Origin: Alphaproteobacteria bacterium
GTDB taxonomy: Bacteria; Pseudomonadota; Alphaproteobacteria; Caulobacterales; Aquidulcibacteraceae
Direction of reading: 5' to 3'
Length of the DNA: 64,000 bases
Assembly: GCA_016124255.1 (NCBI GenBank)
Contig: WGOB01000008.1
Coordinates: 1 to 64,000 of the forward strand
Numbering within the stretch: position 1 is the first letter of the stretch; every line of letters begins with the position of its first letter. Positions 20,991 to 34,907 of the stretch are shown here, one piece after another. The notes below the pieces were generated by a model. The model had not been told where the DNA came from, made no database searches, and worked only from the letters and a program-made list of their open reading frames with translations. A program made the position numbers and the translations under genes.

Positions 20991-22286
20991 TCAGGGCCGC
21001 ACCGTCCCGTCGCCGCGCACGATATACTTGAAAATCGTTAGCTGCTCCGCGCCGACAGGACCGCGCGCATGCAGCCGTCCTGTTGCGATGCCGATCTCGC
21101 CGCCGAACCCGAACTCGCCCCCGTCGGCGAATTGCGTGGACGCATTGCGCAGCACGATCGCGCTGTCGACGCGCTGCAGGAACGTCTCCGCCGCCGCATC
21201 ATCCTCCGTGACGATCGCATCCGTGTGCGAGGAGCCGTACGCTTCGATATGCGCGATGGCCTCTTCGATGTCCGAAACGATCCGGATCGCAAGGATCGCA
21301 TCGAGGTACTCCGCGCGCCAATCCTCTTCGTTCGCCGCATCCATCGCCACGATCGCGCATGCCTCCGCGTCGCCGCGCAGCACGCATCCCGCAGCGCGCA
21401 GCGCTGCAGCCATGCGCGGCAGCAACGCCGGCGCGGCGGCGCGATCGATCAGCAGCGTCTCCGTCGCGCCGCACACCGAGACGCGCCGCATCTTGGCGTT
21501 CACCGCAATCGCGATGGCTTTGTCAGCATCCGCAGCCGCATGCACATAAGTGTGGCACACGCCTTCCAGGTGCGCGAATACCGGCGTCCGCGCTTCCTGC
21601 TGCACACGCGCCACGAGGCTCTTGCCTCCGCGTGGCACGATCACGTCGATTGCGCCGTCGAGCCCGCCGAGCATCAGCCCGACCGCCGCTCGGTCCGCCG
21701 ATGGCGTGATCTGGATCGCATCTTCCGGCAGGCCGGCCTTGGTCAGGCCCCGCCGCAGCGCCTCCCCGATCGCGGCGACTGAGCGCACGCTGTCGGACCC
21801 GCCGCGCAGGATAACGCTGTTGCCAGCGCGCAGCGCCAGTGCGCCGGCGTCCGCGGTCACGTTCGGCCGGCTCTCGAAAATGATGCCGATAACCCCGATC
21901 GGCGTGCGCACCCGCTCGAATGCGAGCCCCTGCGGTCCGATCCAGGACGCGGTCACGGTCCCGACGGGGTCAGGCAGCGCCGCGACGCTGCGCACCCCCG
22001 CTGTCATCGCGTCGAACCGCGCCGGCGTTAGCGTCAGCCGATCGAGAAACGCCGGCGCCAGCCCGCGCGACGTCGCTGCCGCTACATCCTCTGCGTTTGC
22101 AGCGAGGACCGCAGCACGCGCCGAACCGAGCGCGTCCGCCATTGCGGTCAACCCGGCGCTGCGCTGTGTGGCGGAAGCCACGCGCACCAGATGGGCGGCT
22201 GCGCGAGAACGAACGCCGACCGCGCGCATCATCTCGCGCAAGGCGGACGACTCAAGCGCGGGGAGGGAATCTCGGGTCGCTGACAC
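20991..22286 (-). CDS. proA: glutamate-5-semialdehyde dehydrogenase (gamma-glutamyl phosphate reductase)
   Basis: Second step of proline synthesis, 431 residues from a GTG giving [14 protein letters not shown]. ATGs 18 and 19 codons later ([13 protein letters not shown]) would give a slightly short protein. The long open frame upstream runs antisense under the thioredoxin gene and lacks homology. [32 protein letters not shown], the catalytic-cysteine region [13 protein letters not shown], and [13 protein letters not shown]-like [21 protein letters not shown] are all present. It is followed immediately by nadD. Confidence 0.94.
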   Translation of the reverse strand: MSATRDSLPALESSALREMMRAVGVRSRAAAHLVRVASATQRSAGLTAMADALGSARAAVLAANAEDVAAATSRGLAPAFLDRLTLTPARFDAMTAGVRSVAALPDPVGTVTASWIGPQGLAFERVRTPIGVIGIIFESRPNVTADAGALALRAGNSVILRGGSDSVRSVAAIGEALRRGLTKAGLPEDAIQITPSADRAAVGLMLGGLDGAIDVIVPRGGKSLVARVQQEARTPVFAHLEGVCHTYVHAAADADKAIAIAVNAKMRRVSVCGATETLLIDRAAAPALLPRMAAALRAAGCVLRGDAEACAIVAMDAANEEDWRAEYLDAILAIRIVSDIEEAIAHIEAYGSSHTDAIVTEDDAAAETFLQRVDSAIVLRNASTQFADGGEFGFGGEIGIATGRLHARGPVGAEQLTIFKYIVRGDGTVRP

Positions 22287-22402
22287 CGCACGATCATAAG
22301 TCGCACGCCCGATGTGCACAAATCCGCATCGTGCAGACGCCTTTCGGGCGCGGGCCATTGTCGGCTCGCAGAATCCGCGGGAGAAAGGCGGCGAGGTTAA
22401 CG

Positions 22403-23062
22403 ATGCCATCCGATCGCTCTGCGATGACGCGCCGTGTGCTTCTCGCCGCCGCCGCAGCCAGCGCAGCGGCGCCGGCCTCGGCTGAACGCATCGCGCCGCC
22501 GCCATGGGCGCTCCCGCGCGACGCCGACGGCCACCCCGCGCTCGCGCCTTGGACGCGGCCGGCGCGCGGACGCCGCCTCGCGCTCGACGTGCCCGTCGTG
22601 ACCGACGCCGGCGCGCCGATGATGCTGCGCCACTGGCTGGATGAGCGGCCGACGATCCTGATCGTCTGGGCGACGTGGTGCACGCCCTGCCTGCGCGAGA
22701 GCCGGGACCTCGCGCGCCTGTCCGCGCGCCTGGAAAACGCCGACGCCCGCATAGCCATCCGCGCTTTGCAGGCGTTCGATCCCACACCCGCCGATCAGGC
22801 CAGGCGCACGCTGGCGCGCCTCGAAGCCGGCGGCCTGGTCGGGGCTCGCGCTTCACGCATGGCGGAACGGTTTCTCATCGGCGTATTCGGCGGCACGCGC
22901 GAAAGCGGCGATCGCATTCCCTTGCCAGCCATGCTGTTGATCGGGCCGGACGGTGGGGAGATCGCCCGCCACACGGGTCTCATCGAAGGCGCGCGCGGCG
23001 GCTACACCTACTGGCGCGACGGCGCGACGTTTGAGTTCCTGTTGACGTTCGGAAGGCTCTAG
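22403..23062 (+). CDS. TlpA-like periplasmic thioredoxin-fold protein
   Basis: 219 residues. The N-terminus [27 protein letters not shown] looks like a signal, possibly Tat-type with a twin arginine. The redox motif [12 protein letters not shown] is the TlpA/ResA active site, and [20 protein letters not shown] is the cis-proline region. It probably reduces or isomerises disulfides in periplasmic proteins or assists cytochrome maturation; the client is unknown. It is inserted on the opposite strand between proB and proA. Confidence 0.85.
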   Translation: MPSDRSAMTRRVLLAAAAASAAAPASAERIAPPPWALPRDADGHPALAPWTRPARGRRLALDVPVVTDAGAPMMLRHWLDERPTILIVWATWCTPCLRESRDLARLSARLENADARIAIRALQAFDPTPADQARRTLARLEAGGLVGARASRMAERFLIGVFGGTRESGDRIPLPAMLLIGPDGGEIARHTGLIEGARGGYTYWRDGATFEFLLTFGRL

Positions 23063-23068
23063 CCGGCT

Positions 23069-24190
23069 TCAGCTCAGCACCAGATCGTCCGCGTGGATCA
23101 GCACCGCGCTCGCCGCATAGCCCAGCGCCGCCTCGATCGCGGCGGACTTCAGCCCTTTGATTGCATCCGCGTCGGCCGCGTCGAACCGGGTGATCCCGCG
23201 CGCGGCCTCGCGCCCATCGGGCCCGACCACGCGCACCGCATCGCCCTTCTCGAACTTGCCGTCCACGCGCGTGACGCCGGCGGCGAGGAGGCTCTTGCCG
23301 GCGCCCAGCGCCGCCGCGGCGCCCGCATCGACGTGCAGCGATCCGCGGGAAGAGAGGCTGCCGGCGATCCAGGCCTTGTACGCCGCGCGCGCGGCGCGAT
23401 CCGGCAGGAACCACGTCGCACGCGCCCCATCGGCCATACGCCTCAGCGGGCGCGCTTCGCGTCCATCGAGAATCGCTGTCGCGCAGCCGGCTTGCAGCGC
23501 GATCTTCGCCGCTTCGATCTTTGTGCGCATGCCGCCGGAACCGAGCGCGCCCGCGCCGCCCGCCATCGCCTCGATCGCCGGCGTGATCGCCTTCACCTCC
23601 GGGATGTGCGCCGCCTGCGGATCAAGCCGCGGATCGCATTCGTAAAGCCCGTCGATGTCGGAAAGGAGGATAAGCGCGTCGGCCGAGATCATCTGCGCCA
23701 CCCGCGCTGCGAGCCGGTCATTGTCGCCGTAGCGGATTTCCTGCGTGGCGACCGTGTCGTTCTCGTTCACGATCGGACATGCGCCAAGATCCAGAAGCGT
23801 TTCCAGCGTCGCGCGCGCATTGAGCCAGCGCCGTCGTCGCTCAGTGTCGTCGGGCGTCAGCAGCGCCTGCGCCGCAACCACGCCATGCGGCGCCAGCGCT
23901 TCTTCGTAGGCGCGCATCAGCCGCGCCTGTCCGGCGGCGGCCGCCGCTTGCTTCTGCTCAAGCTTGAGCGCCCCGGTAAGCTTGAGCGCGCCGCGTCCGA
24001 GCGCTACCGCCCCCGACGAGACGACGACGACCTTCTTGCCCGCGCCGCGCAGCGCCGCGACATCCTCCGCCAGCCCCGCAAGCCAGCCGCGCGCGGGCGC
24101 GCCGGCGTCGTCCACGATCAGCGATGAGCCGATCTTGAGCACCACGCGCTTGGCGGCGGCGAGGGGGCCGGTTCTGGCCCGTTCGGTCAT
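23069..24190 (-). CDS. proB: glutamate 5-kinase
   Basis: First committed step of proline synthesis, 373 residues. The amino-acid kinase domain ([72 protein letters not shown]) is followed by a C-terminal PUA domain from about residue 280. The start [10 protein letters not shown] is four bases after the stop of the TIR-membrane gene. It converges on the thioredoxin-like gene. Confidence 0.96.
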   Translation of the reverse strand: MTERARTGPLAAAKRVVLKIGSSLIVDDAGAPARGWLAGLAEDVAALRGAGKKVVVVSSGAVALGRGALKLTGALKLEQKQAAAAAGQARLMRAYEEALAPHGVVAAQALLTPDDTERRRRWLNARATLETLLDLGACPIVNENDTVATQEIRYGDNDRLAARVAQMISADALILLSDIDGLYECDPRLDPQAAHIPEVKAITPAIEAMAGGAGALGSGGMRTKIEAAKIALQAGCATAILDGREARPLRRMADGARATWFLPDRAARAAYKAWIAGSLSSRGSLHVDAGAAAALGAGKSLLAAGVTRVDGKFEKGDAVRVVGPDGREAARGITRFDAADADAIKGLKSAAIEAALGYAASAVLIHADDLVLS

Positions 24191-24194
24191 GGCG

Positions 24195-25133
24195 TTATCG
24201 CCCGTCCTCGAACGTCTTGCGCCCGACGCCGCGGAAGAATCCGATCGGGATTGAGAAGACGGCGACGAAAGGGAACAGCAAGGCGGCGGTCAAGGCGATC
24301 AGCCCGACGCGATCGGCCATGTCAGTGCCCGGTGGTTGCCCCAGACCGACAAGCGCCCCGAACGCGAAACTGACGAGCAGGATGATGATTGTCGGGCCGT
24401 CGAAATAACGCACGGACTTCCGCTTGGAGAGCCGCCTCCCGATGACGATGAAGAAACGTCCGATGATCAAGCCGACGCCGACGATCAGGAATGCGCCAAT
24501 GGCGACGACGTCCGCGCCATACTCGGCGTTAGCGGGCGTCTCGCCGAAAATCACGCCGTACACCAGCGCGAACACCGCCGACACCACGAAGCTCGTCAGC
24601 CAGAAGGTGCGCATGAAGCCGCGCTGGCGCTTCTCCTCTTTGAGGATCTTCTGCAGCGGCTTGTTGTTCGGCGCGGCCGTCACCCCGGCGAGCACGGCGC
24701 CGGGCGTCGTCTGCGGCGCCGCACGTTCGGGCGGCAAGGGCGCGGCGCTGTCGCCGCGCAGGCTGGTGAGGCTGGAGAAGAACACATCGCGCGTGCGCGC
24801 GTCGGCCGAGAGCGCCGCCGCAGAGACCGTATGAATTTGTCGGAAGCCGAGCGGCGGCGTGGAGGCATCCACGGTGATCGGAATCAGCCGGTTGCGATCC
24901 CGCCCGACAGCCGCCTCATCGCGCACCCAATGCGACCGCCGCGAATGTTCAGACCAGAGCACGATCACCGCGTGCGCCTGGTCCAGCTCGTTCTCGATCG
25001 CCTCCGCGTAGGTTTCCCCAGGGAGCAGGTCGCGGTCCCACCAAACCTCGAACCCTTGCGTTTCGATCAGCCCGGCGATCTCGCGGGCCCGGTCGCGATC
25101 CTCGCGCGCATACGAGATGAAGACGTCGGCCAT
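24195..25133 (-). CDS. TIR-domain protein with four membrane helices
   Basis: 312 residues. The TIR domain occupies residues 1 to about 125: [20 protein letters not shown] (box 1), [20 protein letters not shown] (box 2 region), [22 protein letters not shown]. The last glutamate is where catalytic NADase TIR domains keep theirs. A linker and four hydrophobic segments follow (starting near [51 protein letters not shown] and [20 protein letters not shown]). It sits between obgE and proB, four bases before proB, so it is probably co-transcribed with housekeeping genes. Whether it is a signalling protein or a defence effector is unknown. Confidence 0.85.
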   Translation of the reverse strand: MADVFISYAREDRDRAREIAGLIETQGFEVWWDRDLLPGETYAEAIENELDQAHAVIVLWSEHSRRSHWVRDEAAVGRDRNRLIPITVDASTPPLGFRQIHTVSAAALSADARTRDVFFSSLTSLRGDSAAPLPPERAAPQTTPGAVLAGVTAAPNNKPLQKILKEEKRQRGFMRTFWLTSFVVSAVFALVYGVIFGETPANAEYGADVVAIGAFLIVGVGLIIGRFFIVIGRRLSKRKSVRYFDGPTIIILLVSFAFGALVGLGQPPGTDMADRVGLIALTAALLFPFVAVFSIPIGFFRGVGRKTFEDGR

Positions 25134-25216
25134 GTTTCCCCTCTGGCTTCGGTTCCGGACGGCGCCGCGGTCGATCTGTCAAGTCGCCCCGCCGCCCGCG
25201 AAGCAGCGCCGAACCT

Positions 25217-28761
<3,545 letters not shown>

Positions 28762-28765
<4 letters not shown>

Positions 28766-30447
28766 GCCTCATGCGCCTGATCTCAGTACTCTTCATTTCC
28801 TTAAGCCTCGCCGCCTGCGCCACCGAGCCGCAGTCCGATTCCGCGGATATCGTCATCTGGGGCGGGCGGATCCACACCGGCCTCGATCAGCCATCGCCCG
28901 AAGCGATCGCGATTGACCAAGGCCGCATCGTGTTCGTCGGCGCTCGCGCCGCCGCGCAGCGCCGCGTCGGCGCCGACACGCGGGTGATCGATCTTCGCGG
29001 CGCAGCGCTCTATCCCGGCTTCGTCGATGCGCATGCCCACCTGTTGGGCATTGGACAGCGCGAACTGACGCTCAACCTCGAAGGCGTAGCCTCCCTCGCG
29101 GCGATGCTCGCCCGCGTCCGTGAGCGCGTCGCCGTGACGCCGCCAGGCGAGATCATCTGGGGCAGGGGCTGGATCGAGACGCATTGGCCAGAAGCACGCT
29201 TCCCCACGCGCGCTGATCTCGACTCCGTGGCGCCGGACCATCCCGTTCTGCTCGTCCGCGCAGACGGCCACGCGCTGGTCGCGAACTCAGCCGCGTTGCA
29301 GCGCGCCGGCGTCTCGGCCGCGACAGCGCCCCCCGACGGCGGCGAGATTCTCCGCGACGCCGCCCGCGCTCCGACCGGCATGCTCATCGACGCCGCGATG
29401 GATCTGGTCGCGGAACTTGCGCCGCGCGAAACGCCCGAAGAAATCGAACGTGCCCTGCGCGTCGGTCTCGAGGTCTACCGCGCGCGCGGCTGGACGGCGA
29501 TCCACAACATGAGCGTGAGCTGGGCCGAGGTTGAGGCGCTCGAGCGCTTGGACACAGAAGGCGCACTGCCGCTGCGCGTCTACAACGCCGTCACGCCGGA
29601 GAATCTGGACCTGCTCCTGACGGGCGGCGTACGAAAAAGCGCGTCGGGCCGGTTAGAGACCCGTGCGGTGAAATTTTACATGGACGGCGCGCTCGGTTCT
29701 CGCGGCGCGGCCTTGTTCGAACCATATGCCGATGCGCCCGAAACGCGCGGCCTCGAGCAAATGAATCGTGATGCCGTGCTTCCGCTCTGGGAGCAGGCCT
29801 TGCGCAACGGCGTTCAGATCGCCACCCACGCCATCGGCGATCGCGGCAACGCCATGGCGCTGGACTGGTATGCGGCGACGTTTGACGCCGTGCCGCGCTC
29901 GGAGCGCGCCGTCGCCGAGCCGCGTTGGCGCATCGAACACGCGCAGATCGTCCGCCCCGTCGACCTCCCGCGCTTCGCCGAGCTTGGGGTCATCGCGTCG
30001 ATGCAGCCCAGCCACGCCATCTCGGACCTGCATTTCGCGCCGTCGAGGCTCGGCGACGCGCGCTTGGACGGCGCCTATGCATGGCGACGCATGATCGAAG
30101 AGGGCGCAGCGCTCGCCGCCGGCTCCGACGCGCCGGTCGAGAAGGGCGATCCGCTGATCGAATTCTACGCCGCGACCGCTCGGCGCGATCTCAACGGCTT
30201 CCAAGGGTCCAACTGGCGGGCCGCGGACGCCGTCGATCGCACCCAGGCCCTCCGTATGCTGACATATTGGCCTGCCTACGCCGCTTTCGCCGAAACCGAA
30301 CGCGGCGTGATCGCTGAAGGGATGCGCGCAGACCTGTCGATCTTCTCGGTGGACCTCATGTCCGCACCGCTCGCGGACATTCCGCGTGGCCGGGCGCTGG
30401 CGACCATCGTTGACGGCGAGATCATCTACCGCGCCGCCGATTGGTGA
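28762..30447 (+). CDS. amidohydrolase family lipoprotein (YtcJ-like)
   Basis: 561 residues from a GTG that overlaps the preceding stop (GTGA); an ATG three codons on is equally possible. The signal MRLISVLFISLSLAAC has a lipobox. The metal-dependent amidohydrolase domain shows PGFVDAHAHLLG, the KFYMDGALGSRGAAL segment, THAIGDRGN, WRIEHAQIVRP and AGSDAPVEKGDPL, the usual metal ligands of the Amidohydro_3 group. The substrate is unknown. Overlap with the thiamine-diphosphate enzyme suggests co-expression. Confidence 0.88.
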
Positions 30448-30497
30448 CCACGGCGCGCTGCACGCCGCGCCCTCACCGCGCCGGCGCGCAATGAAGC

Positions 30498-31286
30498 TTA
30501 GCTATAGCTGATCCAGACGTTCGGCTCTTCGTACCGACCGACTCCGCGCTCTACGTCGATCTGGACCGGCGCGAGCCCGCCCTCGATCGCGTAGCCGCCG
30601 GATTCGCGGAATTCGCGGTTCGACCAGGTTTCCCAAAAGGCCAGCGGCTCTTCAACCACCATGGACCGCGTGCACGCCCGCTCGATTTTGCCGCCGCATG
30701 CGAGATGGCTGCGGATCCAGGGGTCGTAGGCGCGGCCGTTGTCGTCGGTCCATGCGAGGTAATCGTCGAACGCAACGAACGGGTGGCCCTTCTTGGCGGA
30801 CGGCCGCACTGGCGCCACCGGCCCGGCCAGTCCCTTCGACGCCGCGAGGTCGCCCAGCGCACGGATCATGATGCGCGCCAGGCCCTTGCGGCGATTGATC
30901 GCCGGCACGGAGACGGCGAGCGCGCACAGCGTGTCGGCGCCTTCGCCGCGCCGCATCGCTGCATGGTGCACCGCCCAGTCCCACCCCTCAGTCGGCAGCA
31001 CGTCGGGTCGTTTGATCGGCACGGAGTTCGCCACCGCGACCGGATACCCGCGCTCTTCGTCGATGAGGCACAGCTGGAAGTCGGGAAAAGCGGTGAGCAG
31101 ATCGGAATAGTGATCGAAATGCGCGCGCGTGTAGTTGAGGAAGCCAAGATCAGCCCATGCAGCTTGCTCAACGGCTTGCGCGGCGCGGCGGAGTTCGGGG
31201 CTCTCGGCGCGCGTCTTCACCACGTAGCGTGAAGGCTTCAACGCCGGACGGACATTCGTCGCCGGTTCCAATTCGACCGCGTGCAC
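30498..31286 (-). CDS. GNAT-like acyltransferase
   Basis: 262 residues. The middle part LCALAVSVPAINRRKGLARIMIRALGDLAASKGL resembles the acetyl-CoA-binding strand-loop-helix of GNAT proteins (the R-K-G-L-A stretch). The surrounding GYPVAVANSVPIKR and DDYLAWTDDNGRAYDPWIRSHLACGGKI recur in uncharacterised acetyltransferase-like proteins. The substrate is unknown. It is divergent from the c-di-GMP gene across a 323-base region. Confidence 0.65.
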   Translation of the reverse strand: MHAVELEPATNVRPALKPSRYVVKTRAESPELRRAAQAVEQAAWADLGFLNYTRAHFDHYSDLLTAFPDFQLCLIDEERGYPVAVANSVPIKRPDVLPTEGWDWAVHHAAMRRGEGADTLCALAVSVPAINRRKGLARIMIRALGDLAASKGLAGPVAPVRPSAKKGHPFVAFDDYLAWTDDNGRAYDPWIRSHLACGGKIERACTRSMVVEEPLAFWETWSNREFRESGGYAIEGGLAPVQIDVERGVGRYEEPNVWISYS

Positions 31287-31609
31287 TGAAGACCCCCGCC
31301 TATTTGACCGCTTGAGCTTCCCTAATAAAGCGTAAACATAGGAATTGCAATACCTGATGCGCGAAAGACTGCATTAACCATCGGCGGCGGTCTAATCTTG
31401 ACTCTCAAAAATTTCGCACCTGCAGCATGGCGCTATGGTTAACGATTAGGTCACAAATACCTTAGCTGGGCCGCAACTTGGTGAACGCCGAGTATTCAAA
31501 CTACGTTTCCAAAACATTGCGGGCCGCTACGCCTGCAAAAGGCGCGTTTATCTAACCAAAAATTCGGGTTTGCCCATGTAAAAGCGCTCCCTGGTCTGGC
31601 TGGAGAGCA
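31287..31609. promoter_or_regulatory. AT-richer intergenic region with paired CtrA-like half-sites
   Basis: No gene is seen in these 323 bases. The region is clearly more AT-rich than its surroundings. TTAACCAT at 31374-31381 and its exact inverse ATGGTTAA at 31435-31442 match the 8-base CtrA half-site known from Caulobacter. A short hairpin CGCCT-GCAAA-AGGCG lies around 31529. It must hold the promoters of both divergent genes; none can be fixed with confidence. Confidence 0.45.
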
Positions 31610-33937
31610 ATGGCCTGGGCGGAAAACCACCGGCGCTACAAGGGCGATGTCAGCAAGCTGATGGTCGTGATGGGTGTGTCCATCGCGTGCTTTGGCATGT
31701 TGTTGCTCGCCATCATCGCGTACGCCGGCTGGAACTCCAACCAAGCCGCCGTCGTCCGCGAGCGCCAACTGGTCGAAAACGCGATCAATCGCTCGATCCT
31801 GGCGCAGCTCAACGAACAGAAGAGCATCGCCTGGTGGGACGATGCGATGACCAATATTCGCGGCGATTACCTGGATCTTGAGTGGATCGACGGCAATTTC
31901 GGTTACTTCCTCACTGAGACCTATGGCCACGACGAGGTCTATATCCTCGGCCCCGACCTGAAGCCGACCTACGCTTTCTTCGAAGGCGAACGTCGCGATT
32001 CCGAATCCTACCAATTGCGCGCCAACGAGCTCGCGCCGGTCATCGCCGAGGTGCACACTGGCCAGCCCAGCGGCCTCATCACGCGCCCAAACACGTTCGA
32101 AGTTGGCGAATACCAGTTTCTATCCGCCGGCAGCCGTCGCGCGCGCTGGGGCGGCCACATCCTGAAGGTGAACGGCCGCGCCGCCGTTGTTGCGGCGATG
32201 ACGATCGAGCCGAACATCGACATGAGCCTCGCGCGCGCGAACCCGCACATGCTGGTGTCTGTGCGCTTCATGGACGAAGACCTGATCAAGTCGATCGGAG
32301 AGTCGCTGCTCTTGCCGGATCTCGCCCTACGCACGGCGCCGTTGCGCAACGACGGGATCGTCGCGCACGAGTTTACTGGCGACGATGGGTCCGGTCTCGG
32401 CGTCCTCACCTGGAAGACGCGCCGGCCCGGCCACGTGCTGCTGACCGTGATCCTGCCGCTGGTCGCATTAGGCATCGTCCTGGCGATGGTGACGGCGTTC
32501 AATATGCTGCGCCGTCTGCGTCGCGCATCCAATGAACTCGCCGCCCGTGAAGCAAGCGCCATTTATCAGGCAAAGCATGACTCGCTGTCCGGTCTGCCGA
32601 ACCGCCCCCATTTCGTTGAGCGTCTGGGCGAGTTCCTCGCTGCGCGAAAGTCGGGCGAACTGCCGACCGGCGCCCGCGCGATCGCAGCCTATATCGACGT
32701 CGACCGGTTCAAGGACATCAACGACACCCTCGGTCACCACGCCGGCGACCAGCTCATCAAGGTCGTCGCCGAGCGCTTGCAGGCGCGCCTGCGCCCGGAA
32801 GACTTCCTCGCCCGTTTCGGCGGCGACGAATTTGCGATCCTGTGCGCGCCGGCCAATGCCGATGGCGGCGCAGCGCTCGGCCGTCGCGTCGCGCGCGCCT
32901 TCGCGTCGCCGTTCGTGATCGACGGTCAGAACGTTCGCGTCACGGCGTCTGTGGGCATCGCCATCGCGCCGGATCACGGCGAAACCGCCGATGACGTGAT
33001 GCGCCACGCCGACATCGCGCTCTACGAGGCCAAGGCCCAGGGTCGAGACCGCGCCGTGCATTTCAGCATCGAGATGGCCAAGGCCGTCGAGGAGCGCCGC
33101 CGGATCGAGATCGATCTCCGCGCCGCGCTGGAAACCGATCAGCTCAGCTTGCACTACCAGCCGCTTGTCTGCGCTCGCACGCACCACATCGTGGGCCTCG
33201 AGGCGCTGCTCCGCTGGCGCCACCCCGAACGCGGCGACATTCCGCCGGGTTCGTTCATTCCGATTGCGGAGGATTCCGGCCTGATGCCCGCGCTGGGCGA
33301 ATGGATCCTCAATCGCGCGATGAATGATTCCAAGCGCTGGCCCGACCTTGAGATGTCGATCAATCTGTCGCCGGTCCAGTTCCGGCACGTCGATCTCGAA
33401 GCGTTGCTCCGCCGCGCAGCGTTGGAGCACGAAGCCGATCCCACACGCTTCATCCTGGAGATCACCGAGGGCGTGCTCCTGGACGCCGGTGAGCGCACCA
33501 AATCGATGCTCGGCGCCATCCGCGCCATGGGCTTCAAGACCGCGCTTGACGATTTCGGCACCGGCTATTCGAGCCTCGCCTACCTGAGCGATTTCAAGTT
33601 TGACAAGATCAAGATCGATCGCGCGTTCGTGCGCGGCGTCGCCAAGTCCAATGTGTCGAAGTCGATCGTCCAGGCGGTGTCGACGCTGGGCAAGGGCCTC
33701 GGCATGGACATCGTCGCCGAAGGGGTCGAGACCGAATCCGAAGCGCTGATGATGGCCCATTTCGGCTGCACCGAATTGCAGGGCTATCTCTTCTCCAAGC
33801 CGATCGCCGCAGACGCGCTCGACAAGCTCTTGGAGACCTACGAACCGCTGAAGCCGATCGCAGCGCCCCCGACGGCTGCGCCCGCCGCGGCGCGCGCGGC
33901 AGCGTCCGTTGCGCCTTCCGGCGGCGGCGGCGCATAG
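31610..33937 (+). CDS. CHASE4-GGDEF-EAL bifunctional c-di-GMP protein
   Basis: 775 residues. An N-terminal membrane helix (residues about 17-42), a periplasmic CHASE4-like sensor domain (DDAMTNIRGDYLDLEWIDGNFGYFL is its hallmark) and a second helix near residue 280-300 precede the cytoplasmic catalytic domains. GGDEF is intact (RFGGDEFAIL, about residue 403), as is EAL (GLEALLRWRHPERG, about residue 528), with DDFGTGYSS and AEGVETESEA. Both synthase and hydrolase activities are thus possible. GGAG lies upstream of the ATG. A proline/alanine tail ends the protein. Confidence 0.95.
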   Translation: MAWAENHRRYKGDVSKLMVVMGVSIACFGMLLLAIIAYAGWNSNQAAVVRERQLVENAINRSILAQLNEQKSIAWWDDAMTNIRGDYLDLEWIDGNFGYFLTETYGHDEVYILGPDLKPTYAFFEGERRDSESYQLRANELAPVIAEVHTGQPSGLITRPNTFEVGEYQFLSAGSRRARWGGHILKVNGRAAVVAAMTIEPNIDMSLARANPHMLVSVRFMDEDLIKSIGESLLLPDLALRTAPLRNDGIVAHEFTGDDGSGLGVLTWKTRRPGHVLLTVILPLVALGIVLAMVTAFNMLRRLRRASNELAAREASAIYQAKHDSLSGLPNRPHFVERLGEFLAARKSGELPTGARAIAAYIDVDRFKDINDTLGHHAGDQLIKVVAERLQARLRPEDFLARFGGDEFAILCAPANADGGAALGRRVARAFASPFVIDGQNVRVTASVGIAIAPDHGETADDVMRHADIALYEAKAQGRDRAVHFSIEMAKAVEERRRIEIDLRAALETDQLSLHYQPLVCARTHHIVGLEALLRWRHPERGDIPPGSFIPIAEDSGLMPALGEWILNRAMNDSKRWPDLEMSINLSPVQFRHVDLEALLRRAALEHEADPTRFILEITEGVLLDAGERTKSMLGAIRAMGFKTALDDFGTGYSSLAYLSDFKFDKIKIDRAFVRGVAKSNVSKSIVQAVSTLGKGLGMDIVAEGVETESEALMMAHFGCTELQGYLFSKPIAADALDKLLETYEPLKPIAAPPTAAPAAARAAASVAPSGGGGA

Positions 33938-34005
33938 CGCGCAGGCTTGCGAAGCGCATGCACATCGCAGAGGGTGCGCGCCGCCGACCAAGCCATGGAG
34001 CGCCT

Positions 34006-34779
34006 GTGACCGACAAACGCGATGCCCCCAAAGCCGCGCCCACCGGCAATGCCGACTACGAGTGGTCGACGTTCGATTCCGAATATTACTTCCAGCACTA
34101 TTACGGCGAGCCCCATCCTGACGATGATCGGGTCATCCATTGCGCCGTGCGGGCGCTGCGTGATGCGCCCCCGCGCGACGCTGCGTTGGACATAGTCGAT
34201 GTCGGGACGGGCCCCAATCTCATTCCCTTCTTCTCCGCATTGCCGCGCGCGCGCCGCCTCACCGCGTGGGAATACGCTGAGAGCAATGTCGCCTGGCTGA
34301 AGCGCGAGCTCGAGAGCGATGAGATGCGGCCGCAATGGCGTCACTTCTGGGCCGAGACGCGCGCGGCGTACGGCGCCGAGGCGGGCTTGCCGGAAAATCC
34401 GATCCCCGCGCTCCGGGAGAAGGCAGACGTGGTCCAGGGCTCGATCTTCGATCTGCCCGAACGCCGCTGGGACGCCGCCACGATGTTCTTTTGCGCGGAA
34501 TCGATCACCGAGCGGCAGGATGAGTTCGAAGCCGCCTGCGCCGCCTATGCGCGCTGCGTGAAGCCCGGCGGCATGCTCGCCGCCGCGTTCCTCACCCGCT
34601 CCGGCGGCTACGTGATCGCCGATCGGCCCTTCCCGGTTCTCAGCCTGAATGCAGAAATCATAGAGTCTGTGTTCGCGCGCCACGCCAAAGTCGTCGGCGT
34701 TGAACGCATCGGCATTGTCGAACGCGAAATCCGCAGCGGCTACTCCGGCTTCGTGTTCCTGACTGGCCTCGCGCAATAA
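34006..34779 (+). CDS. NNMT/PNMT/TEMT-like SAM methyltransferase
   Basis: 257 residues from a GTG with GGAG five bases upstream; the frame is open 16 codons further. WSTFDSEYYFQHYYGEPHPDDDRVIH resembles the N-terminal cap of the small-molecule N-methyltransferase family typified by nicotinamide and phenylethanolamine methyltransferases, and IVDVGTGPNLIPFFSALPRARRLTAWEY is its SAM-binding motif. FCAESITERQDEFEAACAAYARCVKPGGML follows. The substrate is unknown. It lies close behind the c-di-GMP gene in the same direction. Confidence 0.65.
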   Translation: MTDKRDAPKAAPTGNADYEWSTFDSEYYFQHYYGEPHPDDDRVIHCAVRALRDAPPRDAALDIVDVGTGPNLIPFFSALPRARRLTAWEYAESNVAWLKRELESDEMRPQWRHFWAETRAAYGAEAGLPENPIPALREKADVVQGSIFDLPERRWDAATMFFCAESITERQDEFEAACAAYARCVKPGGMLAAAFLTRSGGYVIADRPFPVLSLNAEIIESVFARHAKVVGVERIGIVEREIRSGYSGFVFLTGLAQ

Positions 34780-34907
34780 ATCGTCAGTCTCTCTGAACTG
34801 AACGTGAAGCTGCTGCGCGGGCGGCGCCGAAGCGAATTGCATTCATATCGACATGGCTAAGTGAATCTTAGGCAATCATCCGCATGCTGAGCAAAACGAG
34901 GCATGTG

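Noticed and set aside
22287-22856. N-terminal extension of proA
   Set aside because: The extra 190 codons lie antisense to the thioredoxin-like gene and are arginine/alanine-rich without homology to ProA.
24195-25133. A TIR-based anti-phage operon
   Set aside because: No second defence component (Thoeris ThsA, SIR2, argonaute) lies beside it; all neighbours are housekeeping genes.
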